A stretch of 46,505 nt of DNA. It comes from CAZWDL01 sp964632995 (GTDB taxonomy: Bacteria; Bacteroidota; Bacteroidia; Chitinophagales; Saprospiraceae). The notes below the pieces were generated by a model. The model saw only the letters and a list, made by a program, of their open reading frames with translations, had not been told where the DNA came from and made no database searches. Location: assembly GCA_964632995.1 (NCBI GenBank), contig CAZWDL010000051.1, forward strand, positions 1 to 46,505, read 5' to 3'. Shown piece after piece: positions 32,703 through 40,509 of this stretch. Every line of letters begins with the position of its first letter. The stretch's first letter is position 1. Position numbers and translations under genes: made by a program.

Positions 32703-35282
32703 ATGATGATGAATCAGAAATACCCGATTGTAGGAATTATAAAAATACTACTCCTCTCACTCCTTCTCAGCCTGACCGGATTGCAAGGCGCGATGGCGCA
32801 AGCCCCCACCGTCGCCGATACGGTACCCGTGATGACCTACGAGGAACCGACCGATTACGAAATCGGCGAAATAAAAGTGACGGGAGCTAATTTTAGTGAT
32901 GATAACGCGGTTATCGGTATTTCCGGGCTTAAAACCGGTGACAAAATACGCATCCCCGGACCCGAAATCGCCAAGGCGATTAAAGCCTTGTGGAAATTGC
33001 GCCTGTTTACCGATGTACAAATCCTGCTCGACAAAACGATTGGCGATGTCGTCTTCCTGGAAATTCGCGTCCAGGAACGCCCCCGTCTTTCGCGCTATTC
33101 CTACGAGGGAGTGAAAAAAGGCAAACACGACGATCTCAACGAGGAAGTGGATAAGTTCCTGCTCAAAGGAGGCATTGTAACGGAAAACGTCAAAGTCAAT
33201 GCCGCCGAATCTATCGAGCAGTTCTTCATTGATAAAGGCTACCTGGACGTAGACGTCGATGTAAAGGAATATCCGGATACCAGCCGCGTCAACTCCGTCC
33301 GCCTGGTTTTCGATGTCGACCGCGGCAGCCGGGTCAAAATACAGGATATCACCTTCTCCGGTAACGATAATATTAAGGATAAGAAGCTGCGTAAGGAGAT
33401 GAAAGAAACGCGGCCCAAACGACGGCTTTTTGCTTCCTCCAAGTTCATCAAGCGGGAATACGAAGCGGATAAGGAAAAGATCATCACCTTCTACAACAAC
33501 ATAGGATTTCGCGATGCCCGTATACTTGGCGACAGCATCTGGCGAGAGGAAGACGGCGACCTGCGCGTCCATATCAATCTCAATGAAGGGGAACGCTACT
33601 ACTTCCGCGATATAGAATGGAAAGGCAATTCGATCTACGATGAAGAGACACTGGCCAGCGTGCTCGGCATCGAGAAGGGCGATGTGTACAACCAGGAATT
33701 ATTGGAAACCCGCCTCCGCTTTTCACAGGACGGCCGGGATGTGAGCACCCTGTACATGGATAACGGCTACCTGTTTTTTCAGGTGGACCCCATCGAGGTG
33801 GCCATTGCCGAGGATTCCATCGATCTGGAGATACGCATCTTCGAAGGTCCGCAGGCGACTATCGACAAAGTGATCATCAAAGGCAACGACCGTACGCATG
33901 AGCACGTGGTTCGCCGCGAGCTGCGTACCATCCCGGGCGAAAAATTCAGCCGCTCTCAGATCATCCGCTCCCAGCGGGAGATTATCAACCTCGGATACTT
34001 CAACCCGGAAACACTAGGCATCAATACGCCGGTCAACCCGGAGCGGGGCACGGTCGACATCGAATACACCGTGGAAGAACGCCCTTCCGATCAGCTGGAA
34101 CTCTCTGCCGGCTGGGGCGGCCAGCGCCGCGTAATCGGCACGCTGGGGGTTTCTTTCAACAACTTCAGCCTCCGGAATATTACCAATAAGAAAGCCTGGC
34201 GCCCCCTGCCGATGGGCGATGGGCAGCGCTTGTCCGTACGCGCTCAGACCAACGGCGACTTTTATCAGTCGTATAACCTCTCTTTTACGGAACCTTGGCT
34301 CGGCGGTAAAAAACCCAACTCCTTTACCGTAGCCGGATTCTACAACCGCTTCGCTTTCGGACGCCGGAATACGGCCTCCTATCAGCGCTTCAATATCATT
34401 CAGGGCTCGGTTAGCCTCGGTACGCGCCTGAAATGGCCCGATGACAACTTTGTCTCCAGCACAGCGCTCAATGTCCAAACCCTGTCGCTCAATAACTGGC
34501 AACGAGGCTTGTTCCGCACCGATGACGGGCAAATCATAACGGACGGCAACTACAATAACTTTTCCATCAAACAGACGCTGGCCCGCTCTACCATCAGTGA
34601 TCCGCTGTTCCCTAAAGAAGGATCCCGCGTGTCGCTGTCCGTGCAGTTTACCCTGCCTTATTCCCTGCTGTTTAATAAGGACAGAGACTATACCGAGCTG
34701 CCGGCTCAGGAAAAATTCCGCTACCTGGAATACCACAAATGGCGCTTCGATGCCGAGTGGTACACACCCATCGCCGGCAACCTCATCCTCAAAGCCCAGG
34801 CTAAAATCGGCGTGCTGGGCGCCTACAACGACAATATCGGCGTGGTGCCTTTCGAGCGATTCCAGCTCGGCGGCGACGGTATCAACAACCAACAGTTCGG
34901 CTTCGCCGGCGTGGATATCATCTCGCTGCGCGGCTACGAAGTCAATGACCTGCCGGCCAACCTGGACCCCACTACCGGGCAAACCATCGCCACCCCGGTA
35001 TTCGATAAGTTTACCGTAGAACTACGCTACCCCATCTCGCTCAATCCGAGCTCCACCATCTACGTCCTGGCCTTCGCACAAGGGGGGAACGCCTGGAGGT
35101 CACTGCGCGACTTCAATCCCTTCGATCTGAAGCGCTCCGCAGGCCTCGGCCTCCGCGTATTCCTGCCCATGTTCGGCGTACTCGGTTTCGACTACGGTAT
35201 AGGCTTCGATAAGGTCGGCCGGAACCTCGGCTTCAGCGACCTGGCCGATTTCAACATCGTGCTCGGCTTTGAACCGGAATGA
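32703..35282 (+). CDS. bamA: Outer membrane protein assembly factor BamA
   Basis: 859 aa from ATG 32703. This start is used because the next residues form the signal peptide (GIIKILLLSLLLSLTGLQGA); an earlier in-frame ATG gives no sensible leader. Five POTRA domains cover roughly 60-450; examples of POTRA starts are YEIGEIKVTGANFSDD, RVKIQDITFSGNDNI, RYYFRDIEWKGNSIYDE and ATIDKVIIKGNDRTHE. The 16-stranded barrel follows, with the loop-6 motif LRGY (in IISLRGYEVNDL) and a terminal aromatic strand ending in E after FNIVLGFEP. It inserts beta-barrel proteins into the outer membrane. It sits after uppS, as is common in this phylum, and its stop is followed after 2 nt by a heptamer array. Confidence 0.95.
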   Translation: MMMNQKYPIVGIIKILLLSLLLSLTGLQGAMAQAPTVADTVPVMTYEEPTDYEIGEIKVTGANFSDDNAVIGISGLKTGDKIRIPGPEIAKAIKALWKLRLFTDVQILLDKTIGDVVFLEIRVQERPRLSRYSYEGVKKGKHDDLNEEVDKFLLKGGIVTENVKVNAAESIEQFFIDKGYLDVDVDVKEYPDTSRVNSVRLVFDVDRGSRVKIQDITFSGNDNIKDKKLRKEMKETRPKRRLFASSKFIKREYEADKEKIITFYNNIGFRDARILGDSIWREEDGDLRVHINLNEGERYYFRDIEWKGNSIYDEETLASVLGIEKGDVYNQELLETRLRFSQDGRDVSTLYMDNGYLFFQVDPIEVAIAEDSIDLEIRIFEGPQATIDKVIIKGNDRTHEHVVRRELRTIPGEKFSRSQIIRSQREIINLGYFNPETLGINTPVNPERGTVDIEYTVEERPSDQLELSAGWGGQRRVIGTLGVSFNNFSLRNITNKKAWRPLPMGDGQRLSVRAQTNGDFYQSYNLSFTEPWLGGKKPNSFTVAGFYNRFAFGRRNTASYQRFNIIQGSVSLGTRLKWPDDNFVSSTALNVQTLSLNNWQRGLFRTDDGQIITDGNYNNFSIKQTLARSTISDPLFPKEGSRVSLSVQFTLPYSLLFNKDRDYTELPAQEKFRYLEYHKWRFDAEWYTPIAGNLILKAQAKIGVLGAYNDNIGVVPFERFQLGGDGINNQQFGFAGVDIISLRGYEVNDLPANLDPTTGQTIATPVFDKFTVELRYPISLNPSSTIYVLAFAQGGNAWRSLRDFNPFDLKRSAGLGLRVFLPMFGVLGFDYGIGFDKVGRNLGFSDLADFNIVLGFEPE

Positions 35283-35284
35283 TT

Positions 35285-35326
35285 GGAAGGGGGAAATGGG
35301 AAGTCGGAAGTGGGAAGTGGGAAGAA
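35285..35326 (+). repeat. Heptamer tandem repeat, 6 units (GGAARNN)
   Basis: GGAAGGG, GGAAATG, GGAAGTC, GGAAGTG, GGAAGTG and GGAAGAA, beginning 2 nt after the bamA stop. It belongs to the same family as the arrays near 42832, 45561 and 45924. Confidence 0.85.
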
Positions 35327-35407
35327 CGGCTTTTGGCCGGATCAACCAAAAGCCAGGCGCCTTTCAAAGGACAGATCTCGAACTCACATCAAAACAAAAA
35401 ACGCAGT

Positions 35408-35575
35408 ATGGCCTATCAAAGCCGGAGACGCAATTATAAAAGCCGCCGGGAGCGCTACGAACGCGACAAGCGCAACGGCAAGGTCATTTTGATTTTTGCC
35501 GCCATCGGCGCTTTGGTTTATCTCATCATGATCCGCCATTCCTGGTGGGGGTATCTGAAGACTTACTTTTATTGA
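35408..35575 (+). CDS. Small basic membrane protein (55 aa)
   Basis: The ATG at 35408 gives MAYQSRRRNYKSRRERYERD, a very basic cytoplasmic head, followed by a single membrane helix (VILIFAAIGALVYLIMI) and a short aromatic tail ending YLKTYFY. A longer frame from 35279 would translate the heptamer array and is not credible. The pattern (Arg/Tyr-rich head, one helix) is coherent and codon use looks coding, so I take it as real. The family is unknown to me. It is 125 bp downstream of bamA on the same strand and could be part of that transcript. Confidence 0.65.
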   Translation: MAYQSRRRNYKSRRERYERDKRNGKVILIFAAIGALVYLIMIRHSWWGYLKTYFY

Positions 35576-35590
35576 AAAGGGAGGGATTCC

Positions 35591-35650
35591 CTCAACGAGG
35601 CGATAGCCGAGTCCCCACAAGCCTGAAGCAGCAGCTTCCGGCGCCCGCAG
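35591..35650. repeat. Partial copy of the 36928-37153 structured repeat
   Basis: Bases 35591-35620 (CTCAACGAGGCGATAGCCGA and the following GTCCCCACAA) recur exactly at 37063-37092. The attached CCTGAAGCAGCAGCTTC matches the inverse of the hairpin at 36967-36988. The rest of the 311-bp gap from 35576 to 35886 is the inverted repeat listed next. Confidence 0.75.
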
Positions 35651-35670
35651 CAACTACGCTAAAGCGTATC

Positions 35671-35831
35671 GATTACCCACAACTTTAGTCGGTACAAACT
35701 TCCTCTGTTCTGCGGTTCCGGCCTGTTTGAAACAGTTTTTCACCTTTTTGTAGACATTCAGAACCGCAGAACAGTAAAACTGACGAACAGATGAACCGTA
35801 GAAGTAGCCAAAACCGGACTTATGGGTAATC
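35671..35831. repeat. Nested inverted repeat in the bamA-rsgA gap
   Basis: Outer arms GATTACCCA (35671-35679) and TGGGTAATC (35823-35831) enclose inner perfect 14-bp arms CTGTTCTGCGGTTC (35705-35718) and GAACCGCAGAACAG (35761-35774). There is no coding frame. It could be a MITE remnant or a large mRNA hairpin. Confidence 0.6.
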
Positions 35832-35886
35832 AACACACGCTAAAGCCTCGTAAGCTCGAGGAGGGCCGCCAACCCGGTCAGGAGCA

Positions 35887-36843
35887 TTAGAATTGCGAAT
35901 GCCGCTCCCAGTAGTTCTGTTCCTCTATTTCTTCCAGGATAGTCAGGTAGTTGATATAGCGCAGCTCGCTGACCTCACCGGCGTCCAGGGCTTCCTTGAC
36001 GGCGCAGCCCGGTTCGTTGCGGTGCAGGCAGTTGCCGCCGAAGCGGCAGTCTTCGGAGAGAGCGAAGAACTCCCGGAAATTGTGAGCCACATCGATAGGC
36101 TCCAGGTTGTTGAAAGCCAGGGTTTTGATGCCCGGCGTATCGATGATGTAGCCGCCGGACTCTAGTTCGTGCATTTCGGCGAAGGTGGTGGTGTGCTGCC
36201 CTTTGCCGGAGTAATCGGATAACTCCTGGGTGCGCAGCTCCAGGGTAGGCTGAACGCTGTTGAGCACAGAAGATTTACCCACGCCCGACTGGCCGGTCAT
36301 CAGCGTGGTTTTGTCTTTCAACGAGGCCAGCAGGCCCTGCAGGCCGGTTTTTTCCAGCGCCGATACGAGCAGCACCTCATAGCCGATCGCCTCGTAAATT
36401 TCGCGAAGGTATTCGTAGATGCCGAGCTCTTCCTCGCCGTACAGGTCGGCTTTGTTAAAAACGATGACCGCCGGAATATTATAGGGCTCGATCATCAACA
36501 GAAAGCGATCGATAAATCCTTGTTTCAGATGGGGATGGATAATGGTCATGATGACCATCGCCTGGTCGATATTGCTGGCCAACAGGTGCAGGTCGTGCTT
36601 GCGCCGCGGCGATTGCCGGACTACGTAGTTGCGCCGCGGCAGAATTTCCTTGATCAGCCCCACGTCTTCTCCGTCTTCGTCTTCTATACTCAGCTTTACC
36701 TCATCCCCCACGGCTACCGGATTGGTCAGCTTCATCCCGTCCAGGCGGAACTTGCCCCGGATGCGCGCAGGCAGGCTGCGCCCGTCTTCCAGCCGCACGG
36801 TATACCAGCTTCCCGTCGATTTTATGACTACTCCTTTTTCCAA
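35887..36843 (-). CDS. rsgA: Ribosome small subunit-dependent GTPase A
   Basis: A 318-aa circularly permuted GTPase that checks and releases late 30S assembly factors. An N-terminal OB domain (1-70) is followed by the GTPase motifs in permuted order: G4 NKAD (130-133), G5 VSAL (160-163), G1 GQSGVGKSS (184-192), G2 TTT (218-220), G3 DTPG (235-238). The C-terminal zinc finger has Cys266, Cys272, His274 and Cys280. Initiation is at TTG 36843: the next upstream in-frame stop is 27 nt away and no ATG lies between. It is on the same strand as the GGGP synthase gene but separated from it by a 314-bp structured repeat. Confidence 0.95.
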   Translation of the reverse strand: MEKGVVIKSTGSWYTVRLEDGRSLPARIRGKFRLDGMKLTNPVAVGDEVKLSIEDEDGEDVGLIKEILPRRNYVVRQSPRRKHDLHLLASNIDQAMVIMTIIHPHLKQGFIDRFLLMIEPYNIPAVIVFNKADLYGEEELGIYEYLREIYEAIGYEVLLVSALEKTGLQGLLASLKDKTTLMTGQSGVGKSSVLNSVQPTLELRTQELSDYSGKGQHTTTFAEMHELESGGYIIDTPGIKTLAFNNLEPIDVAHNFREFFALSEDCRFGGNCLHRNEPGCAVKEALDAGEVSELRYINYLTILEEIEEQNYWERHSQF

Positions 36844-36927
36844 GATATCCTGTTTTGTTACTATGGCTTAAACAACTTCAATTCCCGCTTTTTAGTTCAA
36901 CACGGGGCTATGCCGGTGCGTAAGCAT

Positions 36928-37153
36928 GTGGGGGTTGGCGGCGCTTCGCGCGCCTGCCAGAGGGGACCCTGAAGCTGCTGCTTCAGGGTTGTGGGGACTC
37001 GGTCGCTTCGCTCCCTCGTTGAGGGGTGGGCTGGCCCAGGAAGTTCTTTGGCTAGCCCACCCCTCAACGAGGCGATAGCCGAGTCCCCACAAGATCCGCC
37101 GGCAGGCGGCTCTCCCCATAGGCCGGCGGGCCGCAGGCCTCGCCAACCCCCAC
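36928..37153. repeat. Large nested inverted repeat (about 226 bp)
   Basis: Outer perfect arms GTGGGGGTTGGCG (36928-36940) and CGCCAACCCCCAC (37141-37153) enclose middle arms TTGTGGGGACTCGG (36989-37002) and CCGAGTCCCCACAA (37079-37092), and inner arms AGGGGTGGGCTGGCC (37022-37036) and GGCTAGCCCACCCCT (37050-37064). A side hairpin CCCTGAAGC/GCTTCAGGG lies at 36967-36988. It fills nearly all of the rsgA-GGGP synthase gap. Related pieces occur at 35591-35650 and 40355-40476. Confidence 0.85.
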
Positions 37154-37157
37154 GCGT

Positions 37158-37943
37158 TCACTCCCCCTCTCCTCGTCCGTTACTCGGCGCCAGAGGCCGA
37201 TAGGAATGCACGGCATCGGCCAGTTCGAGCAGGAGAGAAGGGGCCTTTTCTACGGCGTTGCCCACGACGAGGAGGTCGGCCCCGGCGTGTACGCTGGCCA
37301 GGGCGCGTTCGGGGCTGCGGATGCCGCCGCCCACGATGAGGGGCGCCTCTATGTTGCGGCGCACCGCTTTGATCATAGCGCTGCTGACGGGCGTCCGGGC
37401 GCCGCTGCCGGCATCGAGGTAGATCATTTTCAGGCCTAGCATTTCACCGGCCATGGCGGTACATACGGCGATGTCCTCCTTGTTGGCAGGGACGGGCTGG
37501 CTGTTGCTCATATAGGAAACGGTGGTGGGTACCCCGCCATCGATGAGCACATAGCCGGTGGAAATGACTTCCAGGGGAGAAGCCTTGAGATAAGGCGCCG
37601 CTATCACCTGCTGACCGATGAGCAACTCGGCATTGCGGCCGGAGATGAGCGAGAGGTAGAGAATGCCGTCGGCCCGGTCGTTGATCTGGAAGGTGCTGCC
37701 GGGGAAGAGCAGCGTCGGTATGTCGCTGTGCTCCCGGATGGTGCGCAGGCAGGCATCCAGTCCGTCATTGACGATCAGGCTGCCGCCGACGAAAAAGTAA
37801 TCGACCGCGGCCCGCCCGGCCAGCTCGAGAATACGCTCCAGCTGGTCCCCCTCGATTTTATCCGGATCGATGAGCACGACAAACTGCTTCCGGCCTTCCC
37901 GCTTTGCTTTCAGAATGCGGTGGTAGAATTGCGAAGCCGCCAT
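37158..37943 (-). CDS. Geranylgeranylglyceryl/heptaprenylglyceryl phosphate synthase (PcrB/GGGPS family)
   Basis: A 261-aa TIM-barrel prenyltransferase that joins glycerol-1-phosphate to a polyprenyl diphosphate. Landmarks are the first strand VVLIDPDKIEG (aspartate for magnesium), VGGSLIVNDGLDACL, LLFPGSTFQI, MIYLDAGSGARTPVS, and the phosphate-binding VGGGIRSPERA plus VVGNAVEK. The family makes archaeal membrane ether lipids, and similar enzymes are present in Bacteroidota, where the lipid product and its use are poorly known. The alternative product length cannot be judged from motifs alone. The start MAASQFYHRILKAK at 37943 is well placed. Confidence 0.92.
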   Translation of the reverse strand: MAASQFYHRILKAKREGRKQFVVLIDPDKIEGDQLERILELAGRAAVDYFFVGGSLIVNDGLDACLRTIREHSDIPTLLFPGSTFQINDRADGILYLSLISGRNAELLIGQQVIAAPYLKASPLEVISTGYVLIDGGVPTTVSYMSNSQPVPANKEDIAVCTAMAGEMLGLKMIYLDAGSGARTPVSSAMIKAVRRNIEAPLIVGGGIRSPERALASVHAGADLLVVGNAVEKAPSLLLELADAVHSYRPLAPSNGRGEGE

Positions 37944-38156
37944 TTTCAGGGTTTTTGTGATGGATGCGGAGGGAATCGGTCCGCAGGGTAAAGATAGGGA
38001 AAAAGATAAGGATTGAGTGAGTAAAGGGGCGCCGGCCTTCCCGGCAAGCTACGGCGTTTTGAAGAAATCGGCCCCGAAGGACTGCCGGTGGCAAAAACGG
38101 GAAGCACCTATTTGGAGCATTGGATTGCCAAGGCATTGACGGGGTCGTTATAGAGG

Positions 38157-38369
38157 CGACCTCGGCGAGGTCGTCTGTTCAGGGCTGTCATTTGTATATG
38201 CGACCTCTCCGAGGTCTTTCAAAAGATAACAAGTGCCCCTTGCCGGGTTCCATGAAAATATTGGTTTTTGATCCGTGCCGAGGTCGTGAATGTCGTGCTT
38301 GAACCTGTCTGTGCTACAAATATGGGGGGCTTGCCGAGGTCTTCCAAAATACGACAAACGGACGACCTC
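38157..38369. repeat. Cluster of GACCTCG/CGAGGTC palindromic repeats
   Basis: CGACCTCG-G-CGAGGTCG (38157-38173) and GACCTC-TC-CGAGGTC (38202-38216) are hairpins. Half-sites CCGAGGTC recur at 38278-38285 and 38334-38341, and GACGACCTC at 38361-38369. They fill most of the 471-bp gap between the GGGP synthase gene and the first DUF3857 gene, which has no other recognisable feature. Confidence 0.75.
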
Positions 38370-38414
38370 TGCCTCGCCGGCCGGTCTTCGAACTCACCCA
38401 CCGCCTCAGCCGGG

Positions 38415-40316
38415 TTAGGTTTTCTTCTCCACCAGCACCAGCTGCTGGCTCTCGGCGCGGGCCACTTCGCGGTAGAAGTTCCGGAAATCGGCGTAGCGTT
38501 CGGCGGGCCAGTGGCCGGCGCGTACTTCCAGGCGCCGGTAGAAGCGCAGGTGATCGGCTGCCTGCTCCACCTGCAGCTCGTAGCGTCCGAATTCGCTTTC
38601 CACCTGTATGGGCATCTCGGGCAGGCTCTCCAGCTGGTAGCCTTCCGGGAGGTTCAACTGTATGGTGTCGATTTCCAGGTAGCTCCGGCCCCGTACGACG
38701 GGGAGGCGGCGTTGCGCCACTTCCGGCGGCACGGCCTGAAAGGGATGCACCCCGTTGATCGGAACGAAGAGGCGCTTGCCGGCCTGAGAGGCGTAGCGGG
38801 GCACCCCGGCGCGGTACGAGAGCAGGGACGCCGGGCGCTCATCGGCTGCCTCTATCTGCATGGCTTCCAGGGTGAAGGCCGGCAGGTCGCTGTTTCGCTG
38901 CAGCCACTTGTGCTGTTCTTCCGCCGGATAGTGCTTGGCCATGTGCCGGTAAAACTCGTGGTCGGCGCCGGTAGAGTGCTGCTCGACGCTTACCGTCGCG
39001 CTGCCTTCGGCTCGCAGGTCGATCGTGACGGAGAAGGTCTCCACATTGTCCTCCAGCTCTAGTATAGGCGTACGTTTGAGCTGCCCGCCTTCGGGCGTTA
39101 CCAGCATGACGTTGCGATCCGAATTGCCGGAGCCGACGTAACCGGCCGGGTAGCTGTTGCTGGTGCATTCCAGCCAGGTGTCTTCCCCGGGCACGTAGAG
39201 GATGACGTGGTTGAAGCGCGGCGAGGTGAAATCTTCCGTGATCTCGTAGGATAGCTCGCCCGCCTTGATCAATGCAGGGTAGGCTTCGATGCCGGCGCTT
39301 TGTAGCATGGCTTTCATAAAATTGGTCAGCGCTTTGCAATCGCCGTACTTTTTCTCTCCGACATAGGCGGCCTCAAAGGGCTGCCAGCCTCCGATGCCCA
39401 GCTGTATGCTGACGTAGCGCATATGGCGCTGCAGGTAATCGTACAGGATATCGATCTTTTCTCCGGGGCTGGAAGCGCCGGCCACCAGCTCTTGCACTTC
39501 AGCTTCCAGCGCTTCCGGCAGCAGGTCGCGGCCGGCGTACAGCTCGTTCATAAATTGCCCGAAGGCCTGCCAGGAACGCATGCTTCCGCGATAGTCGTCG
39601 ATGCGGAACTGATCGGGGGAGGTGATGATGCGGGGCAGAACGAAGCCCGGATTGGGGCCGTAGGGTTCCGACTTCACGGGCGGCAGCTCCTCGATGTGCC
39701 AGGTGTACACCTTGTCTCTGCCCTCTTCGACGACCTCCGGTTCCAGGTCGAGGTTCACCGTTTGATGGCGGAAGCCGAATTCCGTAGGCAGCCGGATGCT
39801 GAAGCTCGCCGACTGAACGGCCAGGTTGTAGGCCGGTACGTACCAGTCGGGAAAAACCGCGAAGGAAAGGCCGGACAGCGTTTGTTCGTATTCGACGACG
39901 ACGGTATAGGGATAGCTGGACTGCCTGGCCTCCAGGTACTTGACGCGCTTGTCCTGGTACACGGAGAAGCCGTCCACCGCGACGACATCGCGGATCTCGT
40001 CCTTATCCAGCTTGCGGATCTCCTTACCCTGGGCATCGTAGATCCAGGCGCGCAGCCGCGACACCTTGGTGTCGTCGTCGTAGTAGATCGCCAGCTCGTC
40101 GGCGTCGCTGTCTTCGTTGAGCAGCGTTACGGCCCGGCGATAGTAGAGCTTGCCTTCCTTTTCGTTTTTTACTTCGAATTGCTTGACTTCCTCGCGGATG
40201 ACGGCGTCGGCCCCTGCGAGCAGCTCCACCGGCAGCTCGCTGATAGCGTACTGCTGAGCGGAGGCAAGGACGGGGAATAAAAAGAGCAGAATTAAGTAAA
40301 AGAAGGATTGGTTCAT
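38415..40316 (-). CDS. DUF3857 and transglutaminase-like domain protein, probably active
   Basis: A 633-aa exported protein with signal peptide MNQSFFYLILLFLFPVLASA. Residues about 45-215 are the DUF3857 beta-domain (YYRRAVTLLNEDSDADELAI to VVEYEQTLSG). Residues about 280-390 are a transglutaminase-like core with Cys327 in KYGDCKALTNF and His370 in FNHVILYV; Glu383 (WLECTS) is where many relatives have Asp. The last 200 residues are beta-rich (DUF2569/3858-like). The natural reaction is unknown; the fold supports thiol-dependent amide hydrolysis or transfer in the periplasm. A paralogue lies directly upstream on the same strand, separated by a structured repeat of about 190 bp. Confidence 0.85.
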   Translation of the reverse strand: MNQSFFYLILLFLFPVLASAQQYAISELPVELLAGADAVIREEVKQFEVKNEKEGKLYYRRAVTLLNEDSDADELAIYYDDDTKVSRLRAWIYDAQGKEIRKLDKDEIRDVVAVDGFSVYQDKRVKYLEARQSSYPYTVVVEYEQTLSGLSFAVFPDWYVPAYNLAVQSASFSIRLPTEFGFRHQTVNLDLEPEVVEEGRDKVYTWHIEELPPVKSEPYGPNPGFVLPRIITSPDQFRIDDYRGSMRSWQAFGQFMNELYAGRDLLPEALEAEVQELVAGASSPGEKIDILYDYLQRHMRYVSIQLGIGGWQPFEAAYVGEKKYGDCKALTNFMKAMLQSAGIEAYPALIKAGELSYEITEDFTSPRFNHVILYVPGEDTWLECTSNSYPAGYVGSGNSDRNVMLVTPEGGQLKRTPILELEDNVETFSVTIDLRAEGSATVSVEQHSTGADHEFYRHMAKHYPAEEQHKWLQRNSDLPAFTLEAMQIEAADERPASLLSYRAGVPRYASQAGKRLFVPINGVHPFQAVPPEVAQRRLPVVRGRSYLEIDTIQLNLPEGYQLESLPEMPIQVESEFGRYELQVEQAADHLRFYRRLEVRAGHWPAERYADFRNFYREVARAESQQLVLVEKKT

Positions 40317-40354
40317 GGTTGTTATAATTTTGGTGCGTTTTCAAAGATTGAACA

Positions 40355-40476
40355 GTGGGGGTTGGCGACGCTCCTCGCGCTACGAAGCTTTAGCCTGAGT
40401 GCTGCAGCCCTTTTGTGAGGGCTCAGTCGCAGAGGGGTGGGTTGGCCCGGGAATTCCCCGGGTAGCCAAACCCCAC
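40355..40476. repeat. Third copy of the GTGGGGGTTGGCG structured repeat
   Basis: GTGGGGGTTGGCG (40355-40367) is identical to the arm at 36928. AGGGGTGGGTTGGCC at 40433-40447 is one base different from the inner arm of that element, and it faces GTAGCCAAACCCC. A side hairpin AGCCCT/AGGGCT lies at 40406-40423. It occupies the gap between the two DUF3857 genes. Confidence 0.75.
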
Positions 40477-40509
40477 TTTGACGGCCATTCCAGCCTCCCC
40501 GGACACCTA

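Noticed and set aside
38148..38401. Short frames on the minus strand before the DUF3857 genes
   Set aside because: They translate the GACCTC palindromes and lack any recognisable pattern.
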